A stretch of DNA of 10,111 nt, from assembly GCA_902783615.1 (NCBI GenBank), contig CACZRQ010000017.1:1-10111 (forward strand). Reading direction: 5' to 3'. This document shows, in pieces, positions 3,627 to 10,111 of this stretch (its first letter is position 1; each line of letters opens with the position of its first letter). Source of the stretch: an uncultured Bacteroidales bacterium. GTDB lineage: Bacteria > Bacteroidota > Bacteroidia > Bacteroidales > Bacteroidaceae. Both the position numbers and the translations under genes were made by a program. Under the pieces are notes generated by a model, which worked only from the letters and a program-made list of their open reading frames with translations, ran no database searches and was not told where the DNA came from.

Positions 3627-6383
3627 TTATTCCTGCCAAGGCACAGAGAGGTGGTAAGTGCCAGAAGGGAAGGTGAAGACCTCGTAATTGCCTTCATGAC
3701 CTACATAGCGGGTGCCCAGGTTCTGGATGCGATGGCGCTCACTGTCGGTAAGGCCATCTGTGCCACAGGGCACATACAACTGGGCAGTGGCATTGGAAGG
3801 AATGGTGACATCCCACTCGAAGGTGCCGTTTCGCTTCTCCCAACTGCTGCTGATGATGCCATACACTGAATCATAAGAGGCTTTGACGTGGTTCAAGCCT
3901 TTGACGGGGAATGGCCTCATCTTCACCACCTTGAAGCCAGGCTCCTCGGGAGCGATGCCTGCCAGATAGTCGTAGAGCCAAATCACCAAATCGCCCAAGA
4001 GCATCACGTGATTGCCAGAATTCATCGCTGGATCGGCTGTGTTGCCATTCCACAGTTCCCAAATGGTGGTGGCTCCATTCTCCACCATATAGCCCCAGCT
4101 GGGATAGGTGGTGTTGGTGGCAATCTGCAAGGCCAAGTCGCCTCGACCATAATCCGTCAATCCACGCATCAGCTGCTGAATGCCCACCACACCTGTACTG
4201 ATATGGGTGTCGAAGTCATTCACGGTGACACGGATGATGTTGTCGATTACCCGCTGACGCTGCCCTTCATCGACCATGCCGAAACGAAGGGGCAGGATAT
4301 TGGCTGTTACGGTGTTGTTGCCGTAGCATCCATCTGCTGCGTTGAAATACTTGTCGTTGAAAGCCAGTCGCGTAGCTTCTGCCTCAGCTTGATAGAAAGC
4401 CTCATCAGCAGCTAAGTCCTGCAGGCTGGCAAACTTCGCCATGAGTTGGCAGAAGTGGAAGTAGAAAGCGGTGGACATGACCCCAGCAGCCGTGATGCGC
4501 GAGGGGTCTTGCGAATGTATCAGCTCAGGCCTTTCAGGAGGCATGCACCAGTCACCGTAAGTGTCTTTGGTGATGATACCCTCCACACCATATTTATCCT
4601 TCATATAGGCGAGCCATTGCTTCATGGCAGGATAATGCCTGCTGATGGGATCGATATCGCCAAAGCGCTCATAGAGCATATTGGCAGCTGTGAGGAACAC
4701 GCCAGGCCACGTCATGTTGTCGCTCCGGATATCCCAGAAAGCAGGAGCCACATCGGGCAGGCTGCCTTCATCGGTCTGTTCCAACGCTATGTCTTCAAGC
4801 CACTTGGCATAGAGCTGATGGTTGTTGAACACATAGCTCTCACCATAGCAGCCAGTGGTTCTGTCGCCAAACCAGCCCATGCGTTCATCGCGCTGGGGAC
4901 AATCAGTCGGCATCCCCCGATAATTGCCTCGGATGCCCCAGAAAGCGTTGGCGTAAATCTTGTTCAGCATCTCATTGGAGCTTGTGAACGAGCCAGTGGT
5001 TTCCATCTCGTCGTATAGCACCTGCCCCTCGAAATCATCCTTCGAAGGCTGATAACGCAAGCCTGCAACCTCCACATAACGGAAACCATGATACACAAAC
5101 AATGGATGCCACGTCATCGGTTTATCATCTTTCAGCGTCACCACATCTTTGGGTTCAGAGAATCGCAGGTTGGCTGTATAAAGCGTTCCATCGGGGTTCA
5201 GGGTCTCGGCAAAACGGAGGGTGATGTCATCGCCTGGCTGTCCCTGCACCTTCATCTGCAGCCAGCCCACCATGTTCTGCCCCATATCCAGCACATACAC
5301 ACTATCTTGGATTTTGCTGACAGACACAGGATTCAGTTTGTCCATCACCTTGATCTGACGATTCATCTGTGCGCTGAGCCTTCCAGCAGGCTTATCCATG
5401 AGTTCCACCATCATCCACATATCATCCTGGAAATTAGGCTCGTTCCAACCAGGCATCTCCTTGCGGGCATCGTACACCTCACCATCGAACTCGTTGTTGG
5501 CCTGGATGGGACCATCGATGGTCATCTTCCAGGAGGAGTCACTACACAGCAGCTGACGCGAGCCATCGGCATAGTCAATCTCTAACTGCAACAGCAATTT
5601 AGGCAAGCCGAAATGCTCTACATCCTTACTGGATGGCTCGCCTGGCATGCGCATCGACACCAGACGTCCGTTCCCTAAAACCACACCTATGGCATTGTCG
5701 CCTTCAGTTAGCAATTGGGTCACATCGAAGGTATTGTATTTCACCAGCTTGTTATAGTTGGTGGGACCAGGAGCCAGCTGCTGGTCACCCAAGCGTTGAC
5801 CATTCACAAAAGCCTCGTACAGCCCCAGACCACTTATATATATGGTGGCTCGCTTCACCTCCTTATTGTCCGTCTTGAATTCCTTACGCAGGTAGCGGGC
5901 AGGCAGCACGGTATGGCCTTTCAGCTTATCGACAACAAAGGCACTGTGTCCAATCCACGCAGCTTGCCAGTCGGTTTCCTGTAGCAAGCCCATGCTCCAA
6001 GTGTTAGGTTCACTCCAGCTGGAAGGGCCACGATTGGTTTGCAGTCGCACTTTCCAGAACGCCTGCTGGCGGCTCTCGAGTGGGAAGCCTTCGTATGGAA
6101 TATACACCGAAGCATCGGAAGCCACCACGCCAGAATCCCAAAGGTCGCCTATGCCTGCATTGAGATTCTCCATGGATGAAGCCACCAGGATGTGATAGCC
6201 TGTTTGACGCACATCATTGGCCTGGCATTGAATGACCCAACTGAAATGGGGTTGCAGCACATCGATGCCTACAGGGTTGGTGAGCATTTCCACTTGGGGA
6301 CGAGTGACCGTTACTTCTGCCTTCTGACTGCAAGAAGCCAGCAGCAGACATACCATTATACAGCATGCAAAGATAGATCTCAT
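3627..6383 (-). CDS. Alpha-L-rhamnosidase, GH78, predicted lipoprotein
   Basis: Hydrolyses terminal alpha-L-rhamnose from plant glycans or glycosides. Numbered from the upstream ATG at 6395, residues 5-22 form a lipoprotein signal with lipobox LLASC (acylated C22). The order is an N-terminal Fn3-like region (about 30-145), the rhamnosidase N domain (165-345), a concanavalin-like domain (365-450), the (alpha/alpha)6 catalytic domain (470-815) and a C-terminal beta domain (815-922). The catalytic region holds DCPQRDERMGWFGD (498-511), with E504 as probable acid, and IWELWNG (779-784), with E780 as probable base-side residue. The start at 6383 (MRSIFACC) is preferred because the promoter would place the transcript start near 6400, leaving almost no leader for 6395. 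No SusC/SusD pair is in the window. Confidence 0.93.
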   Translation of the reverse strand: MRSIFACCIMVCLLLASCSQKAEVTVTRPQVEMLTNPVGIDVLQPHFSWVIQCQANDVRQTGYHILVASSMENLNAGIGDLWDSGVVASDASVYIPYEGFPLESRQQAFWKVRLQTNRGPSSWSEPNTWSMGLLQETDWQAAWIGHSAFVVDKLKGHTVLPARYLRKEFKTDNKEVKRATIYISGLGLYEAFVNGQRLGDQQLAPGPTNYNKLVKYNTFDVTQLLTEGDNAIGVVLGNGRLVSMRMPGEPSSKDVEHFGLPKLLLQLEIDYADGSRQLLCSDSSWKMTIDGPIQANNEFDGEVYDARKEMPGWNEPNFQDDMWMMVELMDKPAGRLSAQMNRQIKVMDKLNPVSVSKIQDSVYVLDMGQNMVGWLQMKVQGQPGDDITLRFAETLNPDGTLYTANLRFSEPKDVVTLKDDKPMTWHPLFVYHGFRYVEVAGLRYQPSKDDFEGQVLYDEMETTGSFTSSNEMLNKIYANAFWGIRGNYRGMPTDCPQRDERMGWFGDRTTGCYGESYVFNNHQLYAKWLEDIALEQTDEGSLPDVAPAFWDIRSDNMTWPGVFLTAANMLYERFGDIDPISRHYPAMKQWLAYMKDKYGVEGIITKDTYGDWCMPPERPELIHSQDPSRITAAGVMSTAFYFHFCQLMAKFASLQDLAADEAFYQAEAEATRLAFNDKYFNAADGCYGNNTVTANILPLRFGMVDEGQRQRVIDNIIRVTVNDFDTHISTGVVGIQQLMRGLTDYGRGDLALQIATNTTYPSWGYMVENGATTIWELWNGNTADPAMNSGNHVMLLGDLVIWLYDYLAGIAPEEPGFKVVKMRPFPVKGLNHVKASYDSVYGIISSSWEKRNGTFEWDVTIPSNATAQLYVPCGTDGLTDSERHRIQNLGTRYVGHEGNYEVFTFPSGTYHLSVPWQE

Positions 6384-6406
6384 GGCAAAAATCATTAATT
6401 ATACGG

Positions 6407-6438
6407 CAAAAATAGAGAAATTTTTTGTATATTGCAAA
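6407..6438 (-). promoter_or_regulatory. Rhamnosidase promoter (minus strand)
   Basis: On the minus strand TATTTTTG (6414-6407) is the -7 element and TTTG (6438-6435) the -33 element, 20 bp apart. Transcription would begin near 6400. It overlaps the argR promoter by 15 bp, so the two cannot be occupied at once. Confidence 0.75.
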
Positions 6439-6454
6439 AATATTCGTATATTTG
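6424..6454 (+). promoter_or_regulatory. argR promoter with candidate ARG box
   Basis: TTTG (6424-6427) and TATATTTG (6447-6454) are 19 bp apart. The spacer holds TGCAA-AAAT-ATTCG (6433-6446), which matches 7 of the 10 half-site bases of the ArgR box TGAAT-N4-ATTCA. If real, ArgR bound there would block its own promoter and also the -33 element of the rhamnosidase promoter. The promoter call is firm; the operator is tentative. Confidence 0.68.
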
Positions 6455-6480
6455 CAGCCGTTTTTGGAATATTTATACAG

Positions 6481-6966
6481 ATGAAGAAGAAAGCAGACAG
6501 GTTAGATACCATTAAGATGATTATTTCGAGTCAGGAAATTCGCCTTCAGGAAGAGCTGATGCAAGAGCTGCAAAAGGAAGGCTTTCTGGTGACTCAGGCT
6601 ACTTTGTCGAGAGACTTGAAGCAGCTGAAAGTGGCAAAGGCTGCCAACGCACAGGGCAGTTATGTGTATGTGCTGCCTAACGATGTGATGTACCGACGCC
6701 ATTCTCGACAGCGGGCAGGCGATATGTTGCATGCCAGCGGACTGGTGAGTGTGGATGTGGCATCTAATATAGCGGTGATTCATACGCGTCCTGGATATGC
6801 CAGCGGTATGGCTTACGACATTGACAGACATAAGCCTGACGGGGTGCTGGGCACGATTGCCGGCGACGATACCATCATGATGGTAACAGCCAAGCGCTTG
6901 AATAGAGAACAGGTAATGGAGATGCTGGAAACGGTGTTTCCCAACGTAAACGACAATGAAAAATGA
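6481..6966 (+). CDS. argR: Arginine repressor ArgR, 161 aa
   Basis: Transcriptional regulator that binds L-arginine as a hexamer and controls arginine genes. The N-terminal winged helix-turn-helix (about residues 5-65) includes the recognition helix QATLSRDLKQLKV (39-51). The C-terminal arginine-binding and oligomerisation domain contains GTIAGDDTI (124-132), whose two aspartates contact arginine in known ArgR structures. The ATG at 6481 is chosen because it lies about 20 bases after the predicted transcript start and gives the normal family length; the open frame continues upstream across the promoter but without ArgR similarity. The stop overlaps the start of the next gene (ATGA), so the two are translationally coupled. 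Placement at the head of arginine genes supports local control. Confidence 0.95.
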   Translation: MKKKADRLDTIKMIISSQEIRLQEELMQELQKEGFLVTQATLSRDLKQLKVAKAANAQGSYVYVLPNDVMYRRHSRQRAGDMLHASGLVSVDVASNIAVIHTRPGYASGMAYDIDRHKPDGVLGTIAGDDTIMMVTAKRLNREQVMEMLETVFPNVNDNEK

Positions 6967-7538
6967 CAACTGATATGGAGAATAAAGAGATTGAGGTGAT
7001 GGTGGCCGATCCGAGCCATGTGTCATACGTGAACACCATTCTGGACACCATCAGGGAGGCTGCAAAAGTGCGCGGCACAGGTATTGCCGAACGTACTTAC
7101 GATTATGTGGCTACTAAGATTAAGGAGGGCAAGGCAGTGATTGCCCTACAGGGCGATCAGTTTGTGGGCTTCTCGTACATCGAGAGTTGGGGCAACAAGC
7201 AGTTTGTGGCCACCAGCGGTTTGATTGTGCATCCCGACTTCCAAGGTCGTGGCATTGCGAAACGAATCAAGGATGCTACGTTTAAGCTGGCTCGCCTGAG
7301 ATGGCCTTGGGCCAAGATTTTCAGTCTGACCAGCGGTGCTGCCGTGATGAAGATGAACACCGAATTGGGCTATGTGCCAGTTACTTTCGCTCAACTGACC
7401 GACGATGATGCGTTTTGGAAGGGTTGCGAGGGTTGTATCAACCATCATATCCTGATGGAGAAGAACCGCAAGTTCTGTATCTGTACGGCTATGCTGTATG
7501 ATCCGAAACAGCATCCGGAAGACCCGTATAAAGTTTAA
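6963..7538 (+). CDS. GNAT-family acyltransferase, probable glutamate N-acyltransferase, 191 aa
   Basis: Contains the GNAT fold with the acyl-CoA pyrophosphate-binding motif HPDFQGRGIAKR (Q94-G95-R96-G97-I98-A99) on a VATSGLIV strand. The short size, coupling to argR and position ahead of argG fit the N-acylglutamate synthase role (first step of arginine synthesis) that Bacteroidetes need, since no classical ArgA or ArgJ is seen here. In Bacteroides fragilis the pathway is known to run on N-succinyl intermediates at the transcarbamylase step, so the donor could be succinyl-CoA rather than acetyl-CoA. The C-terminal part has several cysteines (CEGC, CIC), a feature not explained by the GNAT core. 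Family is certain; substrate is inference. Confidence 0.87.
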   Translation: MTTDMENKEIEVMVADPSHVSYVNTILDTIREAAKVRGTGIAERTYDYVATKIKEGKAVIALQGDQFVGFSYIESWGNKQFVATSGLIVHPDFQGRGIAKRIKDATFKLARLRWPWAKIFSLTSGAAVMKMNTELGYVPVTFAQLTDDDAFWKGCEGCINHHILMEKNRKFCICTAMLYDPKQHPEDPYKV

Positions 7539-7539
7539 T

Positions 7540-7606
7540 TGACTATTGACCATTGACGATTGACAATTGACAATTAACGATTGACAATTGACGATTGACG
7601 ATTAAT
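7540..7606 (+). repeat. Heptamer array ATTGACN upstream of argG
   Basis: About nine near-perfect copies of a 7-base unit ATTGAC(A/G/T/C) fill the gap between the acyltransferase gene and argG, with two ATTAA variants. It leaves only about 15 A-rich bases before the argG start. Segments at 7544-7564 (21 bp) and 7587-7603 (17 bp) are exact reverse complements of parts of the array after argG. Confidence 0.85.
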
Positions 7607-7620
7607 TAAAAAGTGAAAAA

Positions 7621-8820
7621 ATGAGCAAGAAAAAAGTTGTAGTGGCTTTTAGCGGTGGATTGGACACATCGTTCACCGTGATGTATTTGGCCAAAGAAAA
7701 AGGATATGAAGTGTATGCAGCCAGTGCAAACACAGGTGGATTCAGCCAGGAACAGCTGAAGCAGAATGAGGAGAATGCCTATAAATTGGGCGCAGTGAAA
7801 TATGTTACCTTGGACGTGACTCGCGAATATTACGAAAAGAGCTTGAAATACATGGTGTATGGCAACGTGCTTCGCAATGGCACCTACCCTGTTTCTGTAA
7901 GCTCCGAACGTATCTTCCAGGCATTGGCCATTGCCCGTTATGCCAACGAGATTGGCGCCGATGCCATTGCGCATGGCTCGACAGGTGCCGGCAACGACCA
8001 GGTGCGTTTCGACATGACTTTCTTGGTGATGGCTCCTGGCAAGGAGATTATCACCCTGACACGAGATATGGCGCTGAGCCGTCAGGAGGAGATTGACTAT
8101 CTGAACAAGAACGGCTTCCCTGCTGACTTTGCCAAGCTGAAGTATTCATACAATGTGGGCCTGTGGGGCACCAGCATCTGTGGCGGTGAGATATTAGACT
8201 CCGCACAAGGCTTGCCTGAGTCGGCTTACCTGAAACATTGCACCAAGGAAGGCACAGAGCAGCTGCGACTGACCTTCGAGAAGGGTGAGCTGAAGGCTGT
8301 GAACGATGTGGCTTATGACGATCCTATCAAGGCCATCCAGAAGGTGGAGGAGATTGGTGCCGCTTATGGCATTGGGCGCGATATGCATGTGGGCGATACC
8401 ATTATAGGCATCAAGGGCCGTGTGGGTTTCGAAGCTGCTGCTCCGATGCTGATCATTGGCGCACACCGCTTCTTAGAGAAATACACACTGAGCAAGTGGC
8501 AGCAGTATTGGAAAGACCAGGTGGCCAACTGGTATGGAATGTTCCTGCATGAGAGTCAGTATCTGGAGCCTGTGATGCGTGACATCGAAGCTATGCTTAC
8601 CTCTTCGCAGCGTTATGTGAATGGTACTGCCATCCTGGAGCTGCGTCCGTTGGGATTCAGCACGGTAGGTGTGGAAAGCAAGGATGATTTGGTGAAGAAT
8701 AAGTTTGGTGAGTATGGAGAGATGCAAAAGGGCTGGACTGCCGAAGATGCCAAGGGCTTCATCAAGGTTTCTTCTACTGCCCTGAGGGCTTTCTATGCAA
8801 CACACGATTTTGACGATTGA
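7621..8820 (+). CDS. argG: Argininosuccinate synthase, 399 aa
   Basis: Joins citrulline and aspartate using ATP to give argininosuccinate, the penultimate step of arginine synthesis, in the cytoplasm. The ATP PP-loop AFSGGLDTS (residues 9-17) is complete. Other family signatures are HGSTGAGNDQVRFD in the middle, which fits aspartate and ATP contacts, and SICGGEILD before the C-terminal oligomerisation region (about 270-399). The length is normal for the family. The sequence belongs to the divergent bacterial ArgG class common in Bacteroidetes rather than the closest E. coli form. The start ATG at 7621 follows an A-rich leader. The last codons (TTT GAC GAT TGA) read like one unit of the neighbouring heptamer repeat. 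It is flanked by heptamer arrays in opposite orientation. Confidence 0.96.
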   Translation: MSKKKVVVAFSGGLDTSFTVMYLAKEKGYEVYAASANTGGFSQEQLKQNEENAYKLGAVKYVTLDVTREYYEKSLKYMVYGNVLRNGTYPVSVSSERIFQALAIARYANEIGADAIAHGSTGAGNDQVRFDMTFLVMAPGKEIITLTRDMALSRQEEIDYLNKNGFPADFAKLKYSYNVGLWGTSICGGEILDSAQGLPESAYLKHCTKEGTEQLRLTFEKGELKAVNDVAYDDPIKAIQKVEEIGAAYGIGRDMHVGDTIIGIKGRVGFEAAAPMLIIGAHRFLEKYTLSKWQQYWKDQVANWYGMFLHESQYLEPVMRDIEAMLTSSQRYVNGTAILELRPLGFSTVGVESKDDLVKNKFGEYGEMQKGWTAEDAKGFIKVSSTALRAFYATHDFDD

Positions 8821-8861
8821 AATTAACAATAACCCGATCATTGATATTGAGCTTGGCTTTA

Positions 8862-8905
8862 AATCGTCAATCGTCAATCGTCAATGGTCAATAAATACAA
8901 TTGAC
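8862..8905 (-). repeat. Heptamer array (inverted) between argG and the PspC gene
   Basis: The same 7-base unit as before argG, but on the other strand (GTCAATN on plus). It has about four tandem copies followed by a degenerate part. 8862-8878 is the exact reverse complement of 7587-7603, and 8873-8893 of 7544-7564, so argG mRNA could form a long stem bringing its two ends together. Confidence 0.8.
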
Positions 8906-9103
8906 ATGGGAAATAACGGACATGTTTTAAGAAGATCCCGCACAGACAAGATGGTGGCGGGAGTTTGTGGCGGACTGGCCAGCTATTTAGGCTTAGACTC
9001 AACACTGGTACGCATCGCTTATGTATTGCTGAGCATCTTTACAGTGTTCGCTGGGCTGTTTGTTTATCTGCTTTTATGGCTGGTGATGCCTAACGAAAAC
9101 TAA
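8906..9103 (+). CDS. PspC-domain small membrane protein, 65 aa
   Basis: A PspC domain (PF04024) fills the protein: RRSRTDKMVAGVCGGLASYL (about residues 10-28), then LDSTLVRIAYVLL, and a transmembrane helix of about 25 residues ending WLVMPNEN. Proteins of this type are linked to envelope-stress sensing in other bacteria, where PspC is an inner-membrane partner of phage-shock components. A stand-alone PspC this short is common in Bacteroidetes and its role there is not settled. The ATG at 8906 is chosen because the domain starts right after it; the open frame further upstream reads through the heptamer repeat. It lies between argG and argC, 6 bp before argC, so it is probably cotranscribed with them despite an unrelated role. 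Confidence 0.87.
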   Translation: MGNNGHVLRRSRTDKMVAGVCGGLASYLGLDSTLVRIAYVLLSIFTVFAGLFVYLLLWLVMPNEN

Positions 9104-9109
9104 ACAAGT

Positions 9110-10078
9110 ATGATTAAAGTAGGTATCATAGGAGGTGCAGGATACACAGCCGGAGAGCTGATACGATTGCTGCTGAACCATCCGGAAGCAGAGATTATGT
9201 TTGTGAACAGCCAGAGCAATGCTGGGCGCAAGATAACCGATGTGCATGGAGGACTATTGGGAGAGACTGATTTGACTTTTACGGACCAACTCCCTTTAGA
9301 AGCCATCGACGTATTGTTTTTCTGCATGGGGCATGGCGATACTCGCCGTTTCTTAGAAAGTCATACCTTGCCTGAAACACTGAAGGTGATTGACCTTTCG
9401 ATGGATTATCGATTGAAGAGCGATGAGCACGATTTCGTGTATGGCTTGCCGGAATTGAACCGTCGAGCTACCTGTCAGGCTCAGCATGTGGCCAACCCAG
9501 GTTGCTTCGCCACAGCCATTCAGTTGGCTCTGCTGCCACTGGCCAAGCTGCAAATGCTGCATGATGACATTATGGTAACAGCTATCACAGGCAGTACGGG
9601 TGCAGGTGTGAAGCCACAGGCAACCAGCCATTTCAGCTGGCGAGACAACAACCTGAGTGTATATAAGGCTTTCCAGCATCAGCATGTGCCTGAGATCAAG
9701 CAGTCGGTCAAGCAGCTCCAGCAGAGCTTCGACAACGAGATTGACTTCATCCCCGTGCGTGGTGATTTTCCTCGTGGCATCTTTGCCATGGTGACGGTGA
9801 AATCGACCTTGGACATTGAGGAGCTGTATCGCATCTTCACCGATTATTATGAAGAAGATTCATTCACCCATGTGGTGCGTGAGAACATCGACCTCAAGCA
9901 GGTGGTGAACACCAATAAGTGCTTGCTGCACTTGGAGAAGCATGACAACAAGCTGCTGATCATCTCTTGCATTGACAATTTGCTGAAAGGTGCCAGCGGT
10001 ACTGCTGTTCACAACATGAACCTGATGTTTAATTTGGAAGAGAAGGTGGGATTGATGCTGAAGCCTTCGGCATTCTAA
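9110..10078 (+). CDS. argC: N-acetyl-gamma-glutamyl-phosphate reductase, 322 aa
   Basis: NADPH-dependent reduction of N-acyl-glutamyl phosphate to the semialdehyde, third step of arginine synthesis. The nucleotide-binding motif GIIGGAGYTAGEL (residues 5-17) starts the Rossmann fold. The active-site cysteine is C132 in NPGCFATA, and later conserved stretches include GSTGAGVKP and HxHVPEI. It ends LLKGASGTAVHNMNLM, the classic C-terminal ArgC signature, so the gene is complete. Because Bacteroides can use N-succinyl intermediates in arginine synthesis, the acyl group may be succinyl rather than acetyl. It follows the PspC gene by 6 bp. argD, the usual next gene in Bacteroidetes, would lie beyond the window. 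Confidence 0.96.
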   Translation: MIKVGIIGGAGYTAGELIRLLLNHPEAEIMFVNSQSNAGRKITDVHGGLLGETDLTFTDQLPLEAIDVLFFCMGHGDTRRFLESHTLPETLKVIDLSMDYRLKSDEHDFVYGLPELNRRATCQAQHVANPGCFATAIQLALLPLAKLQMLHDDIMVTAITGSTGAGVKPQATSHFSWRDNNLSVYKAFQHQHVPEIKQSVKQLQQSFDNEIDFIPVRGDFPRGIFAMVTVKSTLDIEELYRIFTDYYEEDSFTHVVRENIDLKQVVNTNKCLLHLEKHDNKLLIISCIDNLLKGASGTAVHNMNLMFNLEEKVGLMLKPSAF

Positions 10079-10111
10079 TTGACGATTGACTATTGACGAT
10101 TGACTATTGAC
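10078..10111 (+). repeat. Heptamer array after argC (runs off window)
   Basis: About five ATTGAC(G/T) units in the same orientation as the array before argG start right at the argC stop codon and continue to the window edge. This is the third such array in the arginine cluster. Confidence 0.82.

Noticed and set aside
3888..5585. Several long plus-strand open frames opposite the rhamnosidase gene
   Set aside because: They are antisense to conserved GH78 catalytic sequence, have histidine-rich low-plausibility translations and no promoters.
6382..6480. A longer N-terminal extension of ArgR starting at 6382
   Set aside because: It would run through both divergent promoters and the predicted transcript start and has no ArgR similarity; the normal-length protein begins at 6481.
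7540..7606. Heptamer array considered as a CRISPR array
   Set aside because: The 7-base units are directly tandem with no spacers, and no cas genes are present.
8795..8905. A longer form of the PspC protein starting inside argG
   Set aside because: The extra residues read through the heptamer repeat and the end of argG; the PspC domain starts right after the ATG at 8906.

Overview
The window looks like a chromosomal segment of a Bacteroidales bacterium, most likely a Prevotella-type (Prevotellaceae) species. The evidence is several promoters of the Bacteroidetes form (TTTG, about 20 bp, then TAnnTTTG), the absence of clear Shine-Dalgarno sites, a 'smalltalk' micro-protein gene, and a lipoprotein GH78 rhamnosidase. 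Species-level placement is inference.

Layout. (1) 1-355: a hairpin, a 38-codon smalltalk gene with a duplicated 3' tail, and a strong terminator. (2) 356-3624: the remains of an FAD-dependent oxidoreductase gene, split by a complete 2,856-bp IS1595-family element (484-3339). The element has perfect 25-bp terminal inverted repeats and a perfect 8-bp target duplication (TATAAGAA). Besides the transposase it carries cargo: a convergent gene for a small Ig-fold-like protein with a phage-style N-terminus, an overlapping pair of small genes (54-aa acidic, then 167-aa basic), and a right-hand subterminal region of about 350 bp packed with hairpins. That region could be a structured RNA, and it also holds a 43-codon ORF on the minus strand with its own possible promoter and terminator. 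Removing the element with one target copy restores the oxidoreductase frame exactly, but the 5' part of that gene is absent from the window, so a second rearrangement near position 355 is likely. (3) 3627-6383, minus strand: a GH78 alpha-L-rhamnosidase lipoprotein. (4) 6407-6454: interlocked divergent promoters with a candidate ARG box. (5) 6481-10078, plus strand: an arginine biosynthesis cluster, argR, GNAT acyltransferase (probable first-step enzyme), argG, a small PspC-domain membrane protein, and argC. Arrays of a 7-bp repeat (ATTGACN) lie before argG, inverted after argG, and again after argC.

How it fits together. ArgR senses arginine and probably controls its own cluster. The GNAT protein, ArgC and ArgG supply the first, third and penultimate steps of arginine synthesis, and the remaining genes (argD, argB, the transcarbamylase, argH) would lie outside the window. 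The rhamnosidase and the broken oxidoreductase belong to carbohydrate metabolism. The most novel material is the IS1595 cargo: none of its three predicted proteins has a function I can name, and the structured region matches no RNA family I know.
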